Shown here: positions 26,852 to 35,276 of the stretch, piece after piece
Layout of the letters: every line of letters begins with the position of its first letter
How positions within the stretch are numbered: the first letter of the stretch is position 1
Assembly (NCBI GenBank): GCA_023389155.1
Contig: JAEWEV010000018.1
Span: forward strand, 135,186 to 199,185
Length of the DNA stretch: 64,000 bases
DNA from: Pseudomonadota bacterium
GTDB taxonomy: Bacteria > Pseudomonadota > Gammaproteobacteria > Burkholderiales > Burkholderiaceae_B
Direction: 5' to 3'
The notes under the pieces: generated by a model
Databases searched by the model: none
Told to the model about the DNA's origin: nothing
The model's input: only the letters and a program-made list of their open reading frames with translations
Translations under genes and position numbers: made by a program

Positions 26852-26877
26852 TTAATAGTAACAACGGTTACTATTAA
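26852..26877. promoter_or_regulatory. Perfect MarR-type palindrome TTAATAGTAAC-N4-GTTACTATTAA
   Basis: Two 11-bp arms, TTAATAGTAAC and GTTACTATTAA, are exact reverse complements separated by AACG. The 26-bp element lies between the divergent VOC gene (start 26724) and MarR gene (start 27008), and a half-site GTTACTA recurs at 26998-27004 next to the MarR start codon. Size and symmetry fit a MarR dimer operator. The palindrome is seen directly; the binding protein is inferred. Confidence 0.75.
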
Positions 26878-27007
26878 AGCGCATGGATATCGAGATGTCA
26901 AGTGCAGCCTATTATAAAAATCGCATTGTATTTATATTATTATCAACTTCAGCACTCTTTTCCCTGTTTATCGCAGGTAATATAAGTACTATCCATTGTT
27001 ACTAAAT

Positions 27008-27469
27008 ATGCAAACCAAACCCGCCATGATCGATTTGAATGACTTTCTCCCCTACCAATTTTCGCAGCTGGCTGACGCTGTCAGCCAGTCCGTTGCACCG
27101 GTATATGAAAGCAGATTGGGGATTTCGCGTGACGAATGGCGGGTTCTGGTCGCGATAAACCAGGATCGCCATATGCGTGCGACCGATATTGTGCAGCACA
27201 CCAGGCTGGATAAAATGCAGGTAAGCCGCGCCATTGCCCGATTGGAGAAAAACGGATTGTTATCGCGCAAGGCAGACAGCCAGGATAAACGACAGCAGGT
27301 GCTGATCGTAACCGCAGCCGGCCAGGCAGCATACCGGAAAGTGGCGCCGCTCATGATGGCGCGCAATGATTATTTGCTGCAGGATCTGGACCCTAAGCAG
27401 CAGGAAGCGCTGCAGGCGCAGTTGGACCAGATACTGATCCGCGCCCGCGAACTGATCGCCCGCGGATAA
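27008..27469 (+). CDS. MarR-family transcriptional regulator
   Basis: The 153-residue protein has a MarR winged helix: RMGISRDEWRVLVAI-like dimer/HTH entry (GISRDEWRVLVAINQ), recognition helix region TRLDKMQVSRAIARLEKNGL, and the DKRQQ wing (RKADSQDKRQQVLIVTAAG). ATG 27008 is preferred over a TTG at 26996. It is divergent from a VOC-family gene with a strong palindromic operator between them, so autorepression and control of that gene are likely. The inducer is unknown; many relatives sense phenolics. Confidence 0.9.
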   Translation: MQTKPAMIDLNDFLPYQFSQLADAVSQSVAPVYESRLGISRDEWRVLVAINQDRHMRATDIVQHTRLDKMQVSRAIARLEKNGLLSRKADSQDKRQQVLIVTAAGQAAYRKVAPLMMARNDYLLQDLDPKQQEALQAQLDQILIRARELIARG

Positions 27470-27480
27470 GGATAAGAAAG

Positions 27481-27510
27481 ACAGCGCGACTACCGGTAAT
27501 CACGCGCTGT
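27481..27510. terminator. Candidate bidirectional terminator hairpin between convergent genes
   Basis: ACAGCGCG at 27481-27488 pairs perfectly with CGCGCTGT at 27503-27510 around a 14-base loop. It lies between the ends of the MarR gene (27469) and the PPK2 gene (27554). The + side is followed by AATAATTGG rather than a clean T run, so termination is probable but not certain. Confidence 0.5.
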
Positions 27511-27553
27511 AATAATTGGTTCTACGCCCTGAGCAGCCTGGCAATCTCCTGGG

Positions 27554-28747
27554 CTACCGGTTTTCCTGATTGCGACCAGAAGGGCTGTGCAGGGCCTGCT
27601 CTCCTTGCTCATATACCACATTTGACCTTCCCACAATCAGCGGATCAATTTTGCCGATGTGCGCGGGATCCTTATTGGTATAGTTGAACTGCTGCAACAC
27701 ATAGCGCATCGCATTCAGCCGCGCCCGCTTCTTGCAATTGGATTTGACCACGATCCACGGTGCATCGCTGGTGTCTGTATGAAAAAACATGGCTTCCTTG
27801 GCTCGCGTGTAATCGTCCCATTTATCCAGTGAGGCCATATCGATAGGCGACAGCTTCCACTGCTTGAGCGGATGATGGCGCCGCTCCTTGAACCGGCGCT
27901 TCTGCTCATCCTGGCTGACCGAGAACCAGAACTTGAGCACCGTAATTCCGCTGCGAACCAGATTGCGTTCGAACTCTGGTGCCTGACGCATAAACTCCAT
28001 ATATTCGGCATCGGTACAAAAACCCATGACCCGCTCCACACCCGCGCGGTTGTACCATGACCGATCAAACAGCACCATTTCCCCGCTGGTAGGCAGATGT
28101 TCAACATAACGCTGAAAGTACCATTGCCCCAATTCGCGCTCGGTGGGTTTCTGCAGCGCCACCACACGTGCGGTACGCGGATTCAGGTGCTCCATAAAAC
28201 GCTTGATGGTGCCTCCCTTGCCCGCCGCATCGCGTCCCTCAAAGACAATAACCACACGCTGTCCGGTTTCCTTGATCCAGGATTGCAGCTTGAGCAGTTC
28301 TACCTGCAGATCGTATTTCTGGAATTCATAGTTGCGACGAGACATGAGGTATTTGTAAGGATAGCTACCGTCCTGCCAGTTGTCCTTGAGCGTGTTGTCC
28401 GGATTGGCCTCGGGCTGCGTGTTCCTGTCGGCGCGCAACTTTTCTTCACGCAGCAGCCGCAACAGTTCGCGCCGGTCATCGGCCGAGATGCCTTCGAGTA
28501 GCAGGCGCGCCCGTTCGCTTCGCGCCGCCTTGTCGGTACCCACCAGATCGGCAGTGATGGCCGCAGCCTGGGCGTCGATGTGGCCGCGCTGACTGTCAGT
28601 GACCGTATTTTGCCGTGTTTCTGCCTCGTTGCGGCCGGACTGGACATCGCCATTGTTAACCTGACGCGGCGCGCGTGTTTGCGTGTTCTTATTATCAGAT
28701 TGAGTGTTGCCAGAGTTTGCCGTTTTTGCAGATTTACGAGTAGCCAT
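27554..28747 (-). CDS. Polyphosphate kinase 2 (PPK2 family)
   Basis: The kinase core begins near residue 125 (DGSYPYKYLMSRRNYE) with Walker A GRDAAGKGG at 171-179, the lid segment ALQKPTERELGQWYFQRY, and Walker B MVLFDRSWYNRAG. These are the PPK2 motifs; PPK2 uses polyphosphate to phosphorylate GDP or ADP in the cytoplasm. It is a single-domain (class I-like) enzyme. The first 120 residues are an unusually long, Asn/Gln/Arg-rich, probably disordered N-terminal extension. It stands alone, divergent from thiD. Nucleotide preference cannot be read from the motifs. Confidence 0.92.
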   Translation of the reverse strand: MATRKSAKTANSGNTQSDNKNTQTRAPRQVNNGDVQSGRNEAETRQNTVTDSQRGHIDAQAAAITADLVGTDKAARSERARLLLEGISADDRRELLRLLREEKLRADRNTQPEANPDNTLKDNWQDGSYPYKYLMSRRNYEFQKYDLQVELLKLQSWIKETGQRVVIVFEGRDAAGKGGTIKRFMEHLNPRTARVVALQKPTERELGQWYFQRYVEHLPTSGEMVLFDRSWYNRAGVERVMGFCTDAEYMEFMRQAPEFERNLVRSGITVLKFWFSVSQDEQKRRFKERRHHPLKQWKLSPIDMASLDKWDDYTRAKEAMFFHTDTSDAPWIVVKSNCKKRARLNAMRYVLQQFNYTNKDPAHIGKIDPLIVGRSNVVYEQGEQALHSPSGRNQENR

Positions 28748-28868
28748 ACGATGTCCTTACAGGTAAAAGCACATTTTAAGATCGCGCCAGAAACCGTTCA
28801 TTAACATTAATTCAGACGAAGACATTATCATACGCATATGACAACAATAATCTCGATAGTGAGGCGGT

Positions 28869-29690
28869 ATGATTTTTAATACATTGACCATTGCCGGTGT
28901 GGATCCATCCGGCGGCGCAGGCATTCTTGCCGATGTCAAGACCATGAGTGCCCTGGGTACCTATGCCTGCGCGGTCATCGCAGCCCTGACCGCACAAAAC
29001 ACCAAGGGAGTGACTGGCGTGCAACCCGTGGCACCCGATTTTGTCAGGCAGCAGATTGATACGCTGTTTGCGGACGTGCATATTGATTCGGTCAAAATCG
29101 GCATGCTGGGCCAGGAGCAGGTGACCCGCATGGTTGCGGAGCGACTGGCCTACTGGATGCCTGATCATATTGTGCTCGACCCTGTCATGGTAGCCAAAAG
29201 CGGCGATGTCCTGCTGGATAAGCAAGCCATTTCCACGCTACGGGAAGCGCTGATTCCCCTTTCCACTGTCATTACGCCAAACTTGCCCGAAGCGGGCGTC
29301 CTGCTGGGCGAGCGGGAAGCCGATTCGCTCAAGGAAATGTATCGCGTGGCCGAGAAGCTGCGCAAACTGATGGATCATCATAGAACGGTCTGGGTTCTGC
29401 TCAAGGGCGGGCATTTGCCGGGTAGCGAGACGATTGACCTGCTGACCGATGGCGACCGTATGATCGAGATGCCCGGCAAACGCATTGATACGCCCAACAC
29501 CCACGGTACAGGCTGCACCTTGTCCGCTGCATTATGCGCGCTGATTCCCGGTACAGGTGATGTCCCCGAGGCCGCCAAACTTGCCAAGTCATATATCGAG
29601 ACCGCTATTGCGCGTGCCGGCGAACTGAATGTCGGACACGGACACGGCCCTGTACATCATTTTCATGCCTTGTGGTCAGGAAACGCGTAG
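28869..29690 (+). CDS. thiD: Hydroxymethylpyrimidine/phosphomethylpyrimidine kinase
   Basis: The 273-residue protein opens with LTIAGVDPSGGAGILADVKT, the ThiD substrate-binding signature, and ends the ribokinase-like fold with the anion-hole motif NTHGTGCTLSAALCALIP. It phosphorylates HMP and HMP-P to HMP-PP for thiamine biosynthesis. VLDPVMVAKSGD sits in the middle as expected. A GAGGCGG precedes the ATG. No thiamine (TPP) riboswitch was recognised in the 121 bp upstream, and no other thi gene is adjacent. Confidence 0.93.
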   Translation: MIFNTLTIAGVDPSGGAGILADVKTMSALGTYACAVIAALTAQNTKGVTGVQPVAPDFVRQQIDTLFADVHIDSVKIGMLGQEQVTRMVAERLAYWMPDHIVLDPVMVAKSGDVLLDKQAISTLREALIPLSTVITPNLPEAGVLLGEREADSLKEMYRVAEKLRKLMDHHRTVWVLLKGGHLPGSETIDLLTDGDRMIEMPGKRIDTPNTHGTGCTLSAALCALIPGTGDVPEAAKLAKSYIETAIARAGELNVGHGHGPVHHFHALWSGNA

Positions 29691-29757
29691 TGCTCACGGT
29701 TGCGCGGTAAAATGACCCCGATATTCCAATTTCAGGACCTAGCTTGAAACTCTTCCT

Positions 29758-30435
29758 ATGAACGCTCTGACCTCTCTTGCCGAACAAAGCCGATTCAACA
29801 TGATCGAACAGCAGATCCGTCCCTGGCATGTCCTGGACGAAGACGTGCTGAACGCCCTGTCTGCCCTTCCTCGGGACCGGTTTGTGCCTGTCCGCTATCA
29901 GAATATGGCCTATTCCGATATCGAAATTCCGCTGGAGGTCGAAGGTATCAACAGCTGTGAAACCATGCTGGCGCCGAAAATCGAAGCGCGTCTGGCACAG
30001 GAACTGCAACTGTCTCCTACGGATGGTGTGCTTGAAATCGGCACCGGCTCAGGCTACCAGGCCGCCATTCTTGGCCGCTTGTGCAGTACTGTGGTCAGCA
30101 TCGAGATTGACCGTCATATCGCCGCTTTCGGCAAGGCTAATCTGGAGCGCGAAAATATCACAAATGTGAAAGTGGAAGTTGGTGATGGCCGTGCAGGCTG
30201 GGGCACCGGTGAATACAGCGCCATTCTGCTGACCGGCTCCATTCCGAATATCCCCGATTCCCTCAAATATCAGCTTACCATTGGCGGACGCCTGGTGGCC
30301 ATCGTCGGACAGGCGCCTGTCATGACCGCACTGCGCATTACCCGGGTAAGCGCAGCCGCGTTCGAAACAGAATCACTGTTCGACACGTACGCCAAACCAT
30401 TGCGTGGCACCACCGTATCGCATTTCAAGTTCTAA
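29758..30435 (+). CDS. Protein-L-isoaspartate O-methyltransferase family (Pcm-like)
   Basis: The protein has 225 residues and the Pcm N-terminal helix pattern (FNMIEQQIRPWHVLDEDVL, then ALPRDRFVPV). It also shows AYSDIEIPLE near residue 51 and the SAM motif EIGTGSGYQAA around 93-103. True Pcm enzymes repair isoaspartyl residues in proteins. The betaproteobacterial short paralogues near ubi/lps genes are annotated this way but some may have other substrates. A terminator-like pair of hairpins follows. Confidence 0.85.
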   Translation: MNALTSLAEQSRFNMIEQQIRPWHVLDEDVLNALSALPRDRFVPVRYQNMAYSDIEIPLEVEGINSCETMLAPKIEARLAQELQLSPTDGVLEIGTGSGYQAAILGRLCSTVVSIEIDRHIAAFGKANLERENITNVKVEVGDGRAGWGTGEYSAILLTGSIPNIPDSLKYQLTIGGRLVAIVGQAPVMTALRITRVSAAAFETESLFDTYAKPLRGTTVSHFKF

Positions 30436-30445
30436 TACATGCACG

Positions 30446-30468
30446 GCGGCTGCAGATATTGCAGCCGC
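30446..30468 (+). other. Hairpin GCGGCTGCA-N5-TGCAGCCGC after the Pcm-like gene
   Basis: A perfect 9-bp stem with a 5-base loop begins 11 bases after the stop codon. No T run follows. Together with the next hairpin, it may shape the 3' end of the transcript or protect it from exonucleases. Confidence 0.55.
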
Positions 30469-30478
30469 AATCGAAAAG

Positions 30479-30528
30479 AAAGCCGTTTCTGTATGCCGCC
30501 CCAAGGGCGGTCACAAAACGGCTTTTTT
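30479..30528 (+). terminator. Rho-independent terminator after the Pcm-like gene
   Basis: Outer arms AAAGCCGTTT (30479-30488) and AAACGGCTTT (30516-30525) pair perfectly and enclose an inner CCGCCC/GGGCGG stem. The T run extends to six bases. It is placed after the Pcm-like gene. The reverse strand lacks an equally good T run. Confidence 0.85.
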
Positions 30529-30588
30529 CATGCAGATGACGACCTGACCCGGTAGGCTTTGGGTTTCATGGAGGCTTTAGCTGTTCGC

Positions 30589-30609
30589 GCAGGGCATAAT
30601 TTTCCCTGC
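30589..30609. other. Hairpin GCAGGG-N9-CCCTGC downstream of rfaE2
   Basis: A 6-bp stem with a 9-base AT-rich loop lies 65 bp after the end of the minus-strand rfaE2 gene. It could end that transcript, but there is no T run, so it is weak evidence. Confidence 0.3.
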
Positions 30610-30673
30610 ACGCTTTGGCCTTTCCTGCTATCTATGGCTTGCCTGCAAATTTTGGCAACGCCGGAAGTAATGG

Positions 30674-31168
30674 TCAATCCGTCGTGTGACCGCGGATCGC
30701 GTTCACCAGCGCGGTTGTGGACCGCTGAAAGCGAAACGGAATGACAACGGCACGGCCGCCCCAGCTCTGTACGAGTCCCGTTTCCCTGAGCGTCGCCATA
30801 TCGTAGTCCCCGCCTTTGACGATCACATCCGGTCGTAATTGCTGGATCAGTTCGTAAGGCGTATCTTCGTCAAACACGGTGGCGGCCGAAACGCAGGCCA
30901 GTGCAGCAAGCATGGCCTGGCGATCATCCTGTCCGTTAAGCGGACGATCGGGCGCCTTACCCAGGCGACGCACCGATGCATCGGTGTTGACAGCCACAAC
31001 CAGGCTGGCACCAAGTTGGGCAGCTTCATCCAGATAGCTCACATGGCCGCGATGCAGTATGTCAAAAACGCCATTTGTGAAAACCAGGGGCCGTGCGAGC
31101 GTACCGTTGCCCACGGCATCAATACATTGCTGGCGACTCAGAATCTTTTTTTCGAAACTCACGCTCAT
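30674..31168 (-). CDS. rfaE2: D-glycero-beta-D-manno-heptose 1-phosphate adenylyltransferase (stand-alone domain)
   Basis: The 164-residue protein has the nucleotidyltransferase motif FTNGVFDILHRGHVSYLDEA, with HRGH (39-42) as the catalytic HxGH. It also has the downstream VVAVNTDASVRRLG substrate loop. It is the cytidylyltransferase-fold half of HldE encoded as its own gene, as in many betaproteobacteria, and makes ADP-heptose for the LPS inner core. The start is taken at ATG 31168, overlapping the ubiB stop (TAATG) with GGGATGG upstream inside ubiB; an alternative ATG at 31177 would sit inside that ribosome site. The heptose kinase half is not in this window. Confidence 0.92.
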   Translation of the reverse strand: MSVSFEKKILSRQQCIDAVGNGTLARPLVFTNGVFDILHRGHVSYLDEAAQLGASLVVAVNTDASVRRLGKAPDRPLNGQDDRQAMLAALACVSAATVFDEDTPYELIQQLRPDVIVKGGDYDMATLRETGLVQSWGGRAVVIPFRFQRSTTALVNAIRGHTTD

Positions 31169-32739
31169 TATTGCCATCCCAGTAATGTGGCGACCAGCCA
31201 GAGCATCAACCCGGCCTGCAGGGTTAACACAATCGTCATCACAATAAAAATGCGTTCACTGCGCCGATGGCTTTTGCCCAATTGATACAGCTCCTTGCGC
31301 ATGGCTGGCAGCGAATCCTGGCGCGCAAGCTGGGCGTGCACCAGACGCGGAATTTCCGGCAGCAGATGGGACCATTGGGAGGCTTCCTTGCGCACTTGCG
31401 CCACGAAGGCGCGCGGCCCGATACGATCCCACATCCAGCGTTCAAGAAACGGCTTGGCCGTTTGCCACAAATCCAGATCCGGATCCAGCTGGCGCCCCAT
31501 CCCTTCCACGTTCAGCAGAGTCTTCTGCAGAAGTACCAGTTGCGGCTGAATTTCCACATTGAAGCGACGCGACGTCTGGAACAGCCGCAGCAGCACCTGA
31601 CCCAGTGAAATTTCCGACAGTTTCCTGTCGAAGTACGGCTCGCACACTGATCGCACGGCCGCTTCCAGCTCTTCTTCACGCGTCGTGGGTGGCACCCAAC
31701 CAGATTCGATATGCAACTGGGCAACGCGACGATAGTCACGCCGGAAAAAGGCGAGGAAGTTCTGCGACAAATAGTTTTTGTCAAACTCGGACAGGGATCC
31801 GACAATACCGAAGTCAAGTGCGATATACCGACCCAGCGTCTCGGGCTGCAGTGAGACAAAAATATTGCCGGGATGCATATCAGCGTGGAAAAAACCATCT
31901 TCAAAAACCTGAGTGAAGAAAATTTCCACGCCATTGCGGGCAAGTTTTTTGACGTCAACACCTGCCATTTCCAGCTTGTCGATCTGGCTCACGGGCACGC
32001 CATGCATGCGCTCCATGGTCATGACGGTCTTGCTGGTATATTCCCAGATCACTTCAGGCACCATCAGCAGATCGGCACGCTTCGGGTTGGATTCGAAATT
32101 GCGGCGAAGCTGGCTGCAATTGGCAGCCTCTACCTGCAGGTCCAGCTCATCATGCAGGTACTTGTCAAACTCATTAACAACCTCCCGGGGCCGCAGGCGA
32201 CGCCCATCGGGCAGCAGTCGCTGCACAAATCCGGCGAACATTTTCATGAGCGCCAGATCCCGTTCAATTACCGCCAGCATCCCCGGACGCAACACCTTTA
32301 CCGCCACTTCACGTCCGTCATGAAGAACGGCAAAATGCACCTGCGCAACCGAAGCAGAAGCCACTGGTTCGGGATCAAACAGCGCAAACAATTCTGAGGG
32401 ATGCTTGCCAAAAGCCTTCTGGATACTCTCCATGGCCTGTTCGGAAGGAAACGGCGGCACACGATCCTGCAGCGCGGATAATTCATCTGCAATATCCAGC
32501 GGTATCAGATCACGGCGGGTGGACAGAACTTGACCAAATTTGATGAAAATCGGACCCAGTGACTCCAGCGCCAGGCGCAGACGTTCACCGCGGGGCTGAT
32601 CGAAACTGCGCCCAAGGCGAACGACTTTAAGCAGGGAACTGGCAATCGGATGCTTGAGCCCGCTGAGCACCAGTTCATCCAGCCCGTAACGCAGGCAGAC
32701 CAAAAGAATGCGTATGAGCCGGATCCCGGACATAATCAT
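31168..32739 (-). CDS. ubiB: Ubiquinone biosynthesis protein kinase-like UbiB
   Basis: The 523-residue protein carries the KFGQ motif (residues 67-70) unique to the UbiB/ADCK family, an invariant-lysine region (AVKVLRP, Lys148), and HADMHPGNIFVSL plus ALDFGIVG as the catalytic and DFG-like loops. Two C-terminal membrane helices (IFIVMTIVLTLQAG and MLWLVATLL) anchor it. UbiB is an ATPase needed for coenzyme Q synthesis, in the membrane-associated Ubi complex. It overlaps ubiJ by ATGA at 32736-32739, so the two are translationally coupled. The following rfaE2 overlaps in turn. Confidence 0.95.
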   Translation of the reverse strand: MIMSGIRLIRILLVCLRYGLDELVLSGLKHPIASSLLKVVRLGRSFDQPRGERLRLALESLGPIFIKFGQVLSTRRDLIPLDIADELSALQDRVPPFPSEQAMESIQKAFGKHPSELFALFDPEPVASASVAQVHFAVLHDGREVAVKVLRPGMLAVIERDLALMKMFAGFVQRLLPDGRRLRPREVVNEFDKYLHDELDLQVEAANCSQLRRNFESNPKRADLLMVPEVIWEYTSKTVMTMERMHGVPVSQIDKLEMAGVDVKKLARNGVEIFFTQVFEDGFFHADMHPGNIFVSLQPETLGRYIALDFGIVGSLSEFDKNYLSQNFLAFFRRDYRRVAQLHIESGWVPPTTREEELEAAVRSVCEPYFDRKLSEISLGQVLLRLFQTSRRFNVEIQPQLVLLQKTLLNVEGMGRQLDPDLDLWQTAKPFLERWMWDRIGPRAFVAQVRKEASQWSHLLPEIPRLVHAQLARQDSLPAMRKELYQLGKSHRRSERIFIVMTIVLTLQAGLMLWLVATLLGWQ

Positions 32740-33365
32740 GAGCCGCTCCTGCGCTGACGTGCATCCAGCGCCCGCAAGCGTGCGTCGAGCTGGTCCAATT
32801 GCACGGTAGCCGCTCGCAGGCTTTGTTCCCAGGTTTGCAACGCAGGGCGACCCAGCACCAAGCCGGCTTCTTCCGACACGTATTCACTCAGATTTTCCGA
32901 CAGGCGTTCGGCCACCGTGCCGGTTGTCGCAACAACATTGCGCAGCATTGAATGGATTTGTCTGGAAAGCATGCCACCTGTGAACCGCGCAAGTTCGTGC
33001 TCGGAATCCCAGCGCAAGTCACGGGCAAGTTCCGAGACCAGTTGAGCCAGGCCCGCATCGCCCTCCAGGTGCAGCAGCGAAGCCAATTGTGCCGGATTGT
33101 CGCGATTACGAAGCGCAGCAGGCAAGTCTGCCAGTCTGCTCTCGGGTATCGACAACGTGACATCTGCGACAATGGCCGGATCCGCCCGCTCTACCCTCCC
33201 GTCATGCAGCAGCGTGAAGCGAAGATCAAGACGACTGATGCGAATGCGCACGGTTTTTCCCGCATGGGCAGTGATTCGCGTTTTCGCCCAGGGCTCACGG
33301 TCCAAAAGCAGATTCAGCGCACGCACAATGGGAATATTTGGATCAGGTAAGGCAGAGAGCAACAT
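32736..33365 (-). CDS. ubiJ: Ubiquinone biosynthesis accessory factor UbiJ (SCP2 domain)
   Basis: The protein (209 residues from ATG 33365) has an N-terminal lipid-binding SCP2-like domain (NLLLDREPWAKTRI, then ADVTLSIPESRLADL and LHLEGDAGLAQLVSEL) and a C-terminal amphipathic helical part (LDQLDARLRALDAR). This matches UbiJ, which with UbiK organises late ubiquinone biosynthesis. Its coupling to ubiB by a four-base overlap supports the assignment. Upstream in-frame extension to 33518 lacks homology. Confidence 0.9.
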   Translation of the reverse strand: MLLSALPDPNIPIVRALNLLLDREPWAKTRITAHAGKTVRIRISRLDLRFTLLHDGRVERADPAIVADVTLSIPESRLADLPAALRNRDNPAQLASLLHLEGDAGLAQLVSELARDLRWDSEHELARFTGGMLSRQIHSMLRNVVATTGTVAERLSENLSEYVSEEAGLVLGRPALQTWEQSLRAATVQLDQLDARLRALDARQRRSGS

Positions 33366-33546
33366 AGAAGTCCGGTAGACCCCGCAAGATTCTGAATCCG
33401 ATAGTGTACCCTTTTCGTGCGCAAGCCGGTTTCTTTGCGCGCCTCCCACAGCGACAAATCGGACCCTGAACGCCGCTGGAGAAAACGCGCCGGCACCGGC
33501 GACAAGCTTACCCGGCACGGCAATCGCACACCGGGCGAATTGCCAC

Positions 33547-33579
33547 TATGACTTGGGTATGGCTTGGCTATGGCTTGGC
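33547..33579. repeat. Three tandem 11-bp repeats (TATGGCTTGGC type)
   Basis: TATGACTTGGG (33547-33557) is followed by two exact TATGGCTTGGC units (33558-33568, 33569-33579). They lie 18 bp after the end of the binding protein gene, in the gap before ubiJ. Similar runs may be regulatory or slippage-prone noncoding sequence; no function is evident. Confidence 0.6.
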
Positions 33580-33596
33580 CATGCCCGGGTTTTGAT

Positions 33597-34451
33597 TTAG
33601 CTGTGGCAGTCCGGGACTTCCTGATCCAGATAGACGTCGAAGGCGACATCTGTCGCCCATTTCTTGCGGAATACTGCCCACTGGTCTGTGGCATCCCATT
33701 GCCGCATTTGCGCACGCAGCCACTCGGCCTGCGCACCATTGCCAGCCGGTAACAGCCAGCTTAACGTACGTGGATGGTCAGGCAGCTCAATGGTGGCGGA
33801 AAATTTCTTCCATTCAGGAAAACGTTGCAGATCCTGCCACACCGTCTGATCAATCAGCCCGAGATCACATTTTCCTTCGCGAACCGCCACCAGTGCGTCA
33901 GAAGGTACCGGAAAGCTCAGCAGTGTTGCCCCTGCGCGAGACGCTTCCTGTGCCGCGTGTCTGGCGGTGTCGGCGATGCAGACGCTGCGTCCGCGCAGAT
34001 CGTCGGGGGATCGCAGCTGCGTATCGCTGCGAATCACGGCTTTGGGATAGGTCTGATAAGAGGTGGGAACACGCGTGACGCCTGCCCCAACCCTGGCATC
34101 TTCCGGCAGGCTATATAAGGCCAAATCAATGGCGCCCTCTGCCAGCGCAGTCTGCGCCTGGTCGAGCGTCATCTGTACCGGCTGCGCCTTCAGTTGCAAA
34201 GACTGCGCAAGCGCCTTGATAACCGGCGCATCCAGTCTGTCTTCTGTCCGTATTTTGGCGCCCGGGGCTGCAGGTGGTGTAACGTGAATCACTGCCACTC
34301 GCAGGCTGCCCTGTGAGCTAGCCCTGGGAAAGAGCGCTGTCTTGCCGTCCTGCAGAGCAGCCTCGGCGGCTTGCGCTGTGTGCGCAAGCCCCGTGATACA
34401 GGCCAGGCCCAGCAACAGGCCGCAGATGGCAGGTCGAAATATCGGGATCAT
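33597..34451 (-). CDS. Polar-amino-acid-type periplasmic binding protein (SBP family 3)
   Basis: The 284-residue protein has a signal peptide (about residues 1-28, ending HTAQAA). The mature part has a type 3 periplasmic binding pattern: LAEGAIDLALYSLPEDARVG, then a hinge PDDLRGRSVCIADTARHA and VAVREGKCDLGLIDQTVW. A DWAVFRKKWA-like C-terminus completes it (about 255-265). Such proteins bind amino acids or similar small ligands in the periplasm. It is encoded 51 bp after the SsuC/TauC-type permease gene and on the same strand, but its fold family differs from the NMT1/SsuA-type binding protein of that operon. Whether it feeds the same permease is open. Confidence 0.82.
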   Translation of the reverse strand: MIPIFRPAICGLLLGLACITGLAHTAQAAEAALQDGKTALFPRASSQGSLRVAVIHVTPPAAPGAKIRTEDRLDAPVIKALAQSLQLKAQPVQMTLDQAQTALAEGAIDLALYSLPEDARVGAGVTRVPTSYQTYPKAVIRSDTQLRSPDDLRGRSVCIADTARHAAQEASRAGATLLSFPVPSDALVAVREGKCDLGLIDQTVWQDLQRFPEWKKFSATIELPDHPRTLSWLLPAGNGAQAEWLRAQMRQWDATDQWAVFRKKWATDVAFDVYLDQEVPDCHS

Positions 34452-34502
34452 GAACCTATCTCCTGTCCCTTCACAGGGACTCGCGCAATATCGACAGGAT
34501 GC

Positions 34503-35276
34503 TCAGACGTATTGGTATCGCAGCAAGCGATGCTTGATGCGCTCAAGCAGAAGCTGGTCAATCAGCGCAGCCAGAACGGCAATCACCAAGATATTGGCCA
34601 TGACACCCGTCATATCGCCGGTATCCCCTGAAAAACTCAGCGAACGCCCCAGACCTTTGCCGAAATCCACCAGCATTTCCACGGATATCAGCGCACGCCA
34701 CGCGTTGCCGAAAGCCAGTTGCGCACCCGTGATCAGTTCGGGCATGACCGCAGGCAGGTAAACCCGTCGCACCAGCCCCCAGCGACTCGCGCCCATGACA
34801 CGCGCTGCTGAAATATGGACCTTGTGCACCGATTCAGTTGCATTCATCACGCTCAGGGCTGCCGGGAAAAATGCCGCGAGGGCCACCACCACAATCATGG
34901 GTTTGTTGCCAAAACCCCAGACGATCAGGAAAAGCGGCACCCAGGCAATACTGGGTAACGACTGCAGAATGACGATGACATTGCGCAGAACTTCGCGAAA
35001 GAAGTTCAGACTGGCGGCGATCAGACCAAAAGCAATACCGCAGATTAGCGCAATACCGTAACCGGTACCCAGTCGCGCCAGCGAACCCATCAGACCGGTA
35101 TAGAATTCGCCACTGCGAACACTGTCGGACAGACGTGCAAGCACCGGCAGAATGCCCGGCATGAGAAAGTCTGGCAGTGTCAAAGCGACCAGTTGCCAGA
35201 CCAGGAGAATGAAAGCGATGGCAAGCACCACCGCCAGCGGCTTTTTATAGCCGCCGATCCGGGTGTTATTGCTCAC
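34503..35276 (-). CDS. ABC transporter permease, SsuC/TauC/NrtB family
   Basis: The 257-residue protein has about six hydrophobic helices starting LAVVLAIAFILLVWQLVALT and the BPD_transp_1 EAA loop (SAARVMGASRWGLVRRVYLPA). The FGNAWRALISVEML motif is typical of taurine, sulfonate, nitrate and thiamine-precursor permeases. It overlaps the upstream binding protein gene by ATGA (35273-35276). The three-gene set with the binding protein and ATPase is a complete importer; the solute is not decided by sequence reading. Confidence 0.9.
   Translation of the reverse strand: MSNNTRIGGYKKPLAVVLAIAFILLVWQLVALTLPDFLMPGILPVLARLSDSVRSGEFYTGLMGSLARLGTGYGIALICGIAFGLIAASLNFFREVLRNVIVILQSLPSIAWVPLFLIVWGFGNKPMIVVVALAAFFPAALSVMNATESVHKVHISAARVMGASRWGLVRRVYLPAVMPELITGAQLAFGNAWRALISVEMLVDFGKGLGRSLSFSGDTGDMTGVMANILVIAVLAALIDQLLLERIKHRLLRYQYV

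Noticed and set aside
28748..28868. Possible TPP riboswitch before thiD
   Set aside because: The conserved CUGAGA and related THI-box sequences were not found.
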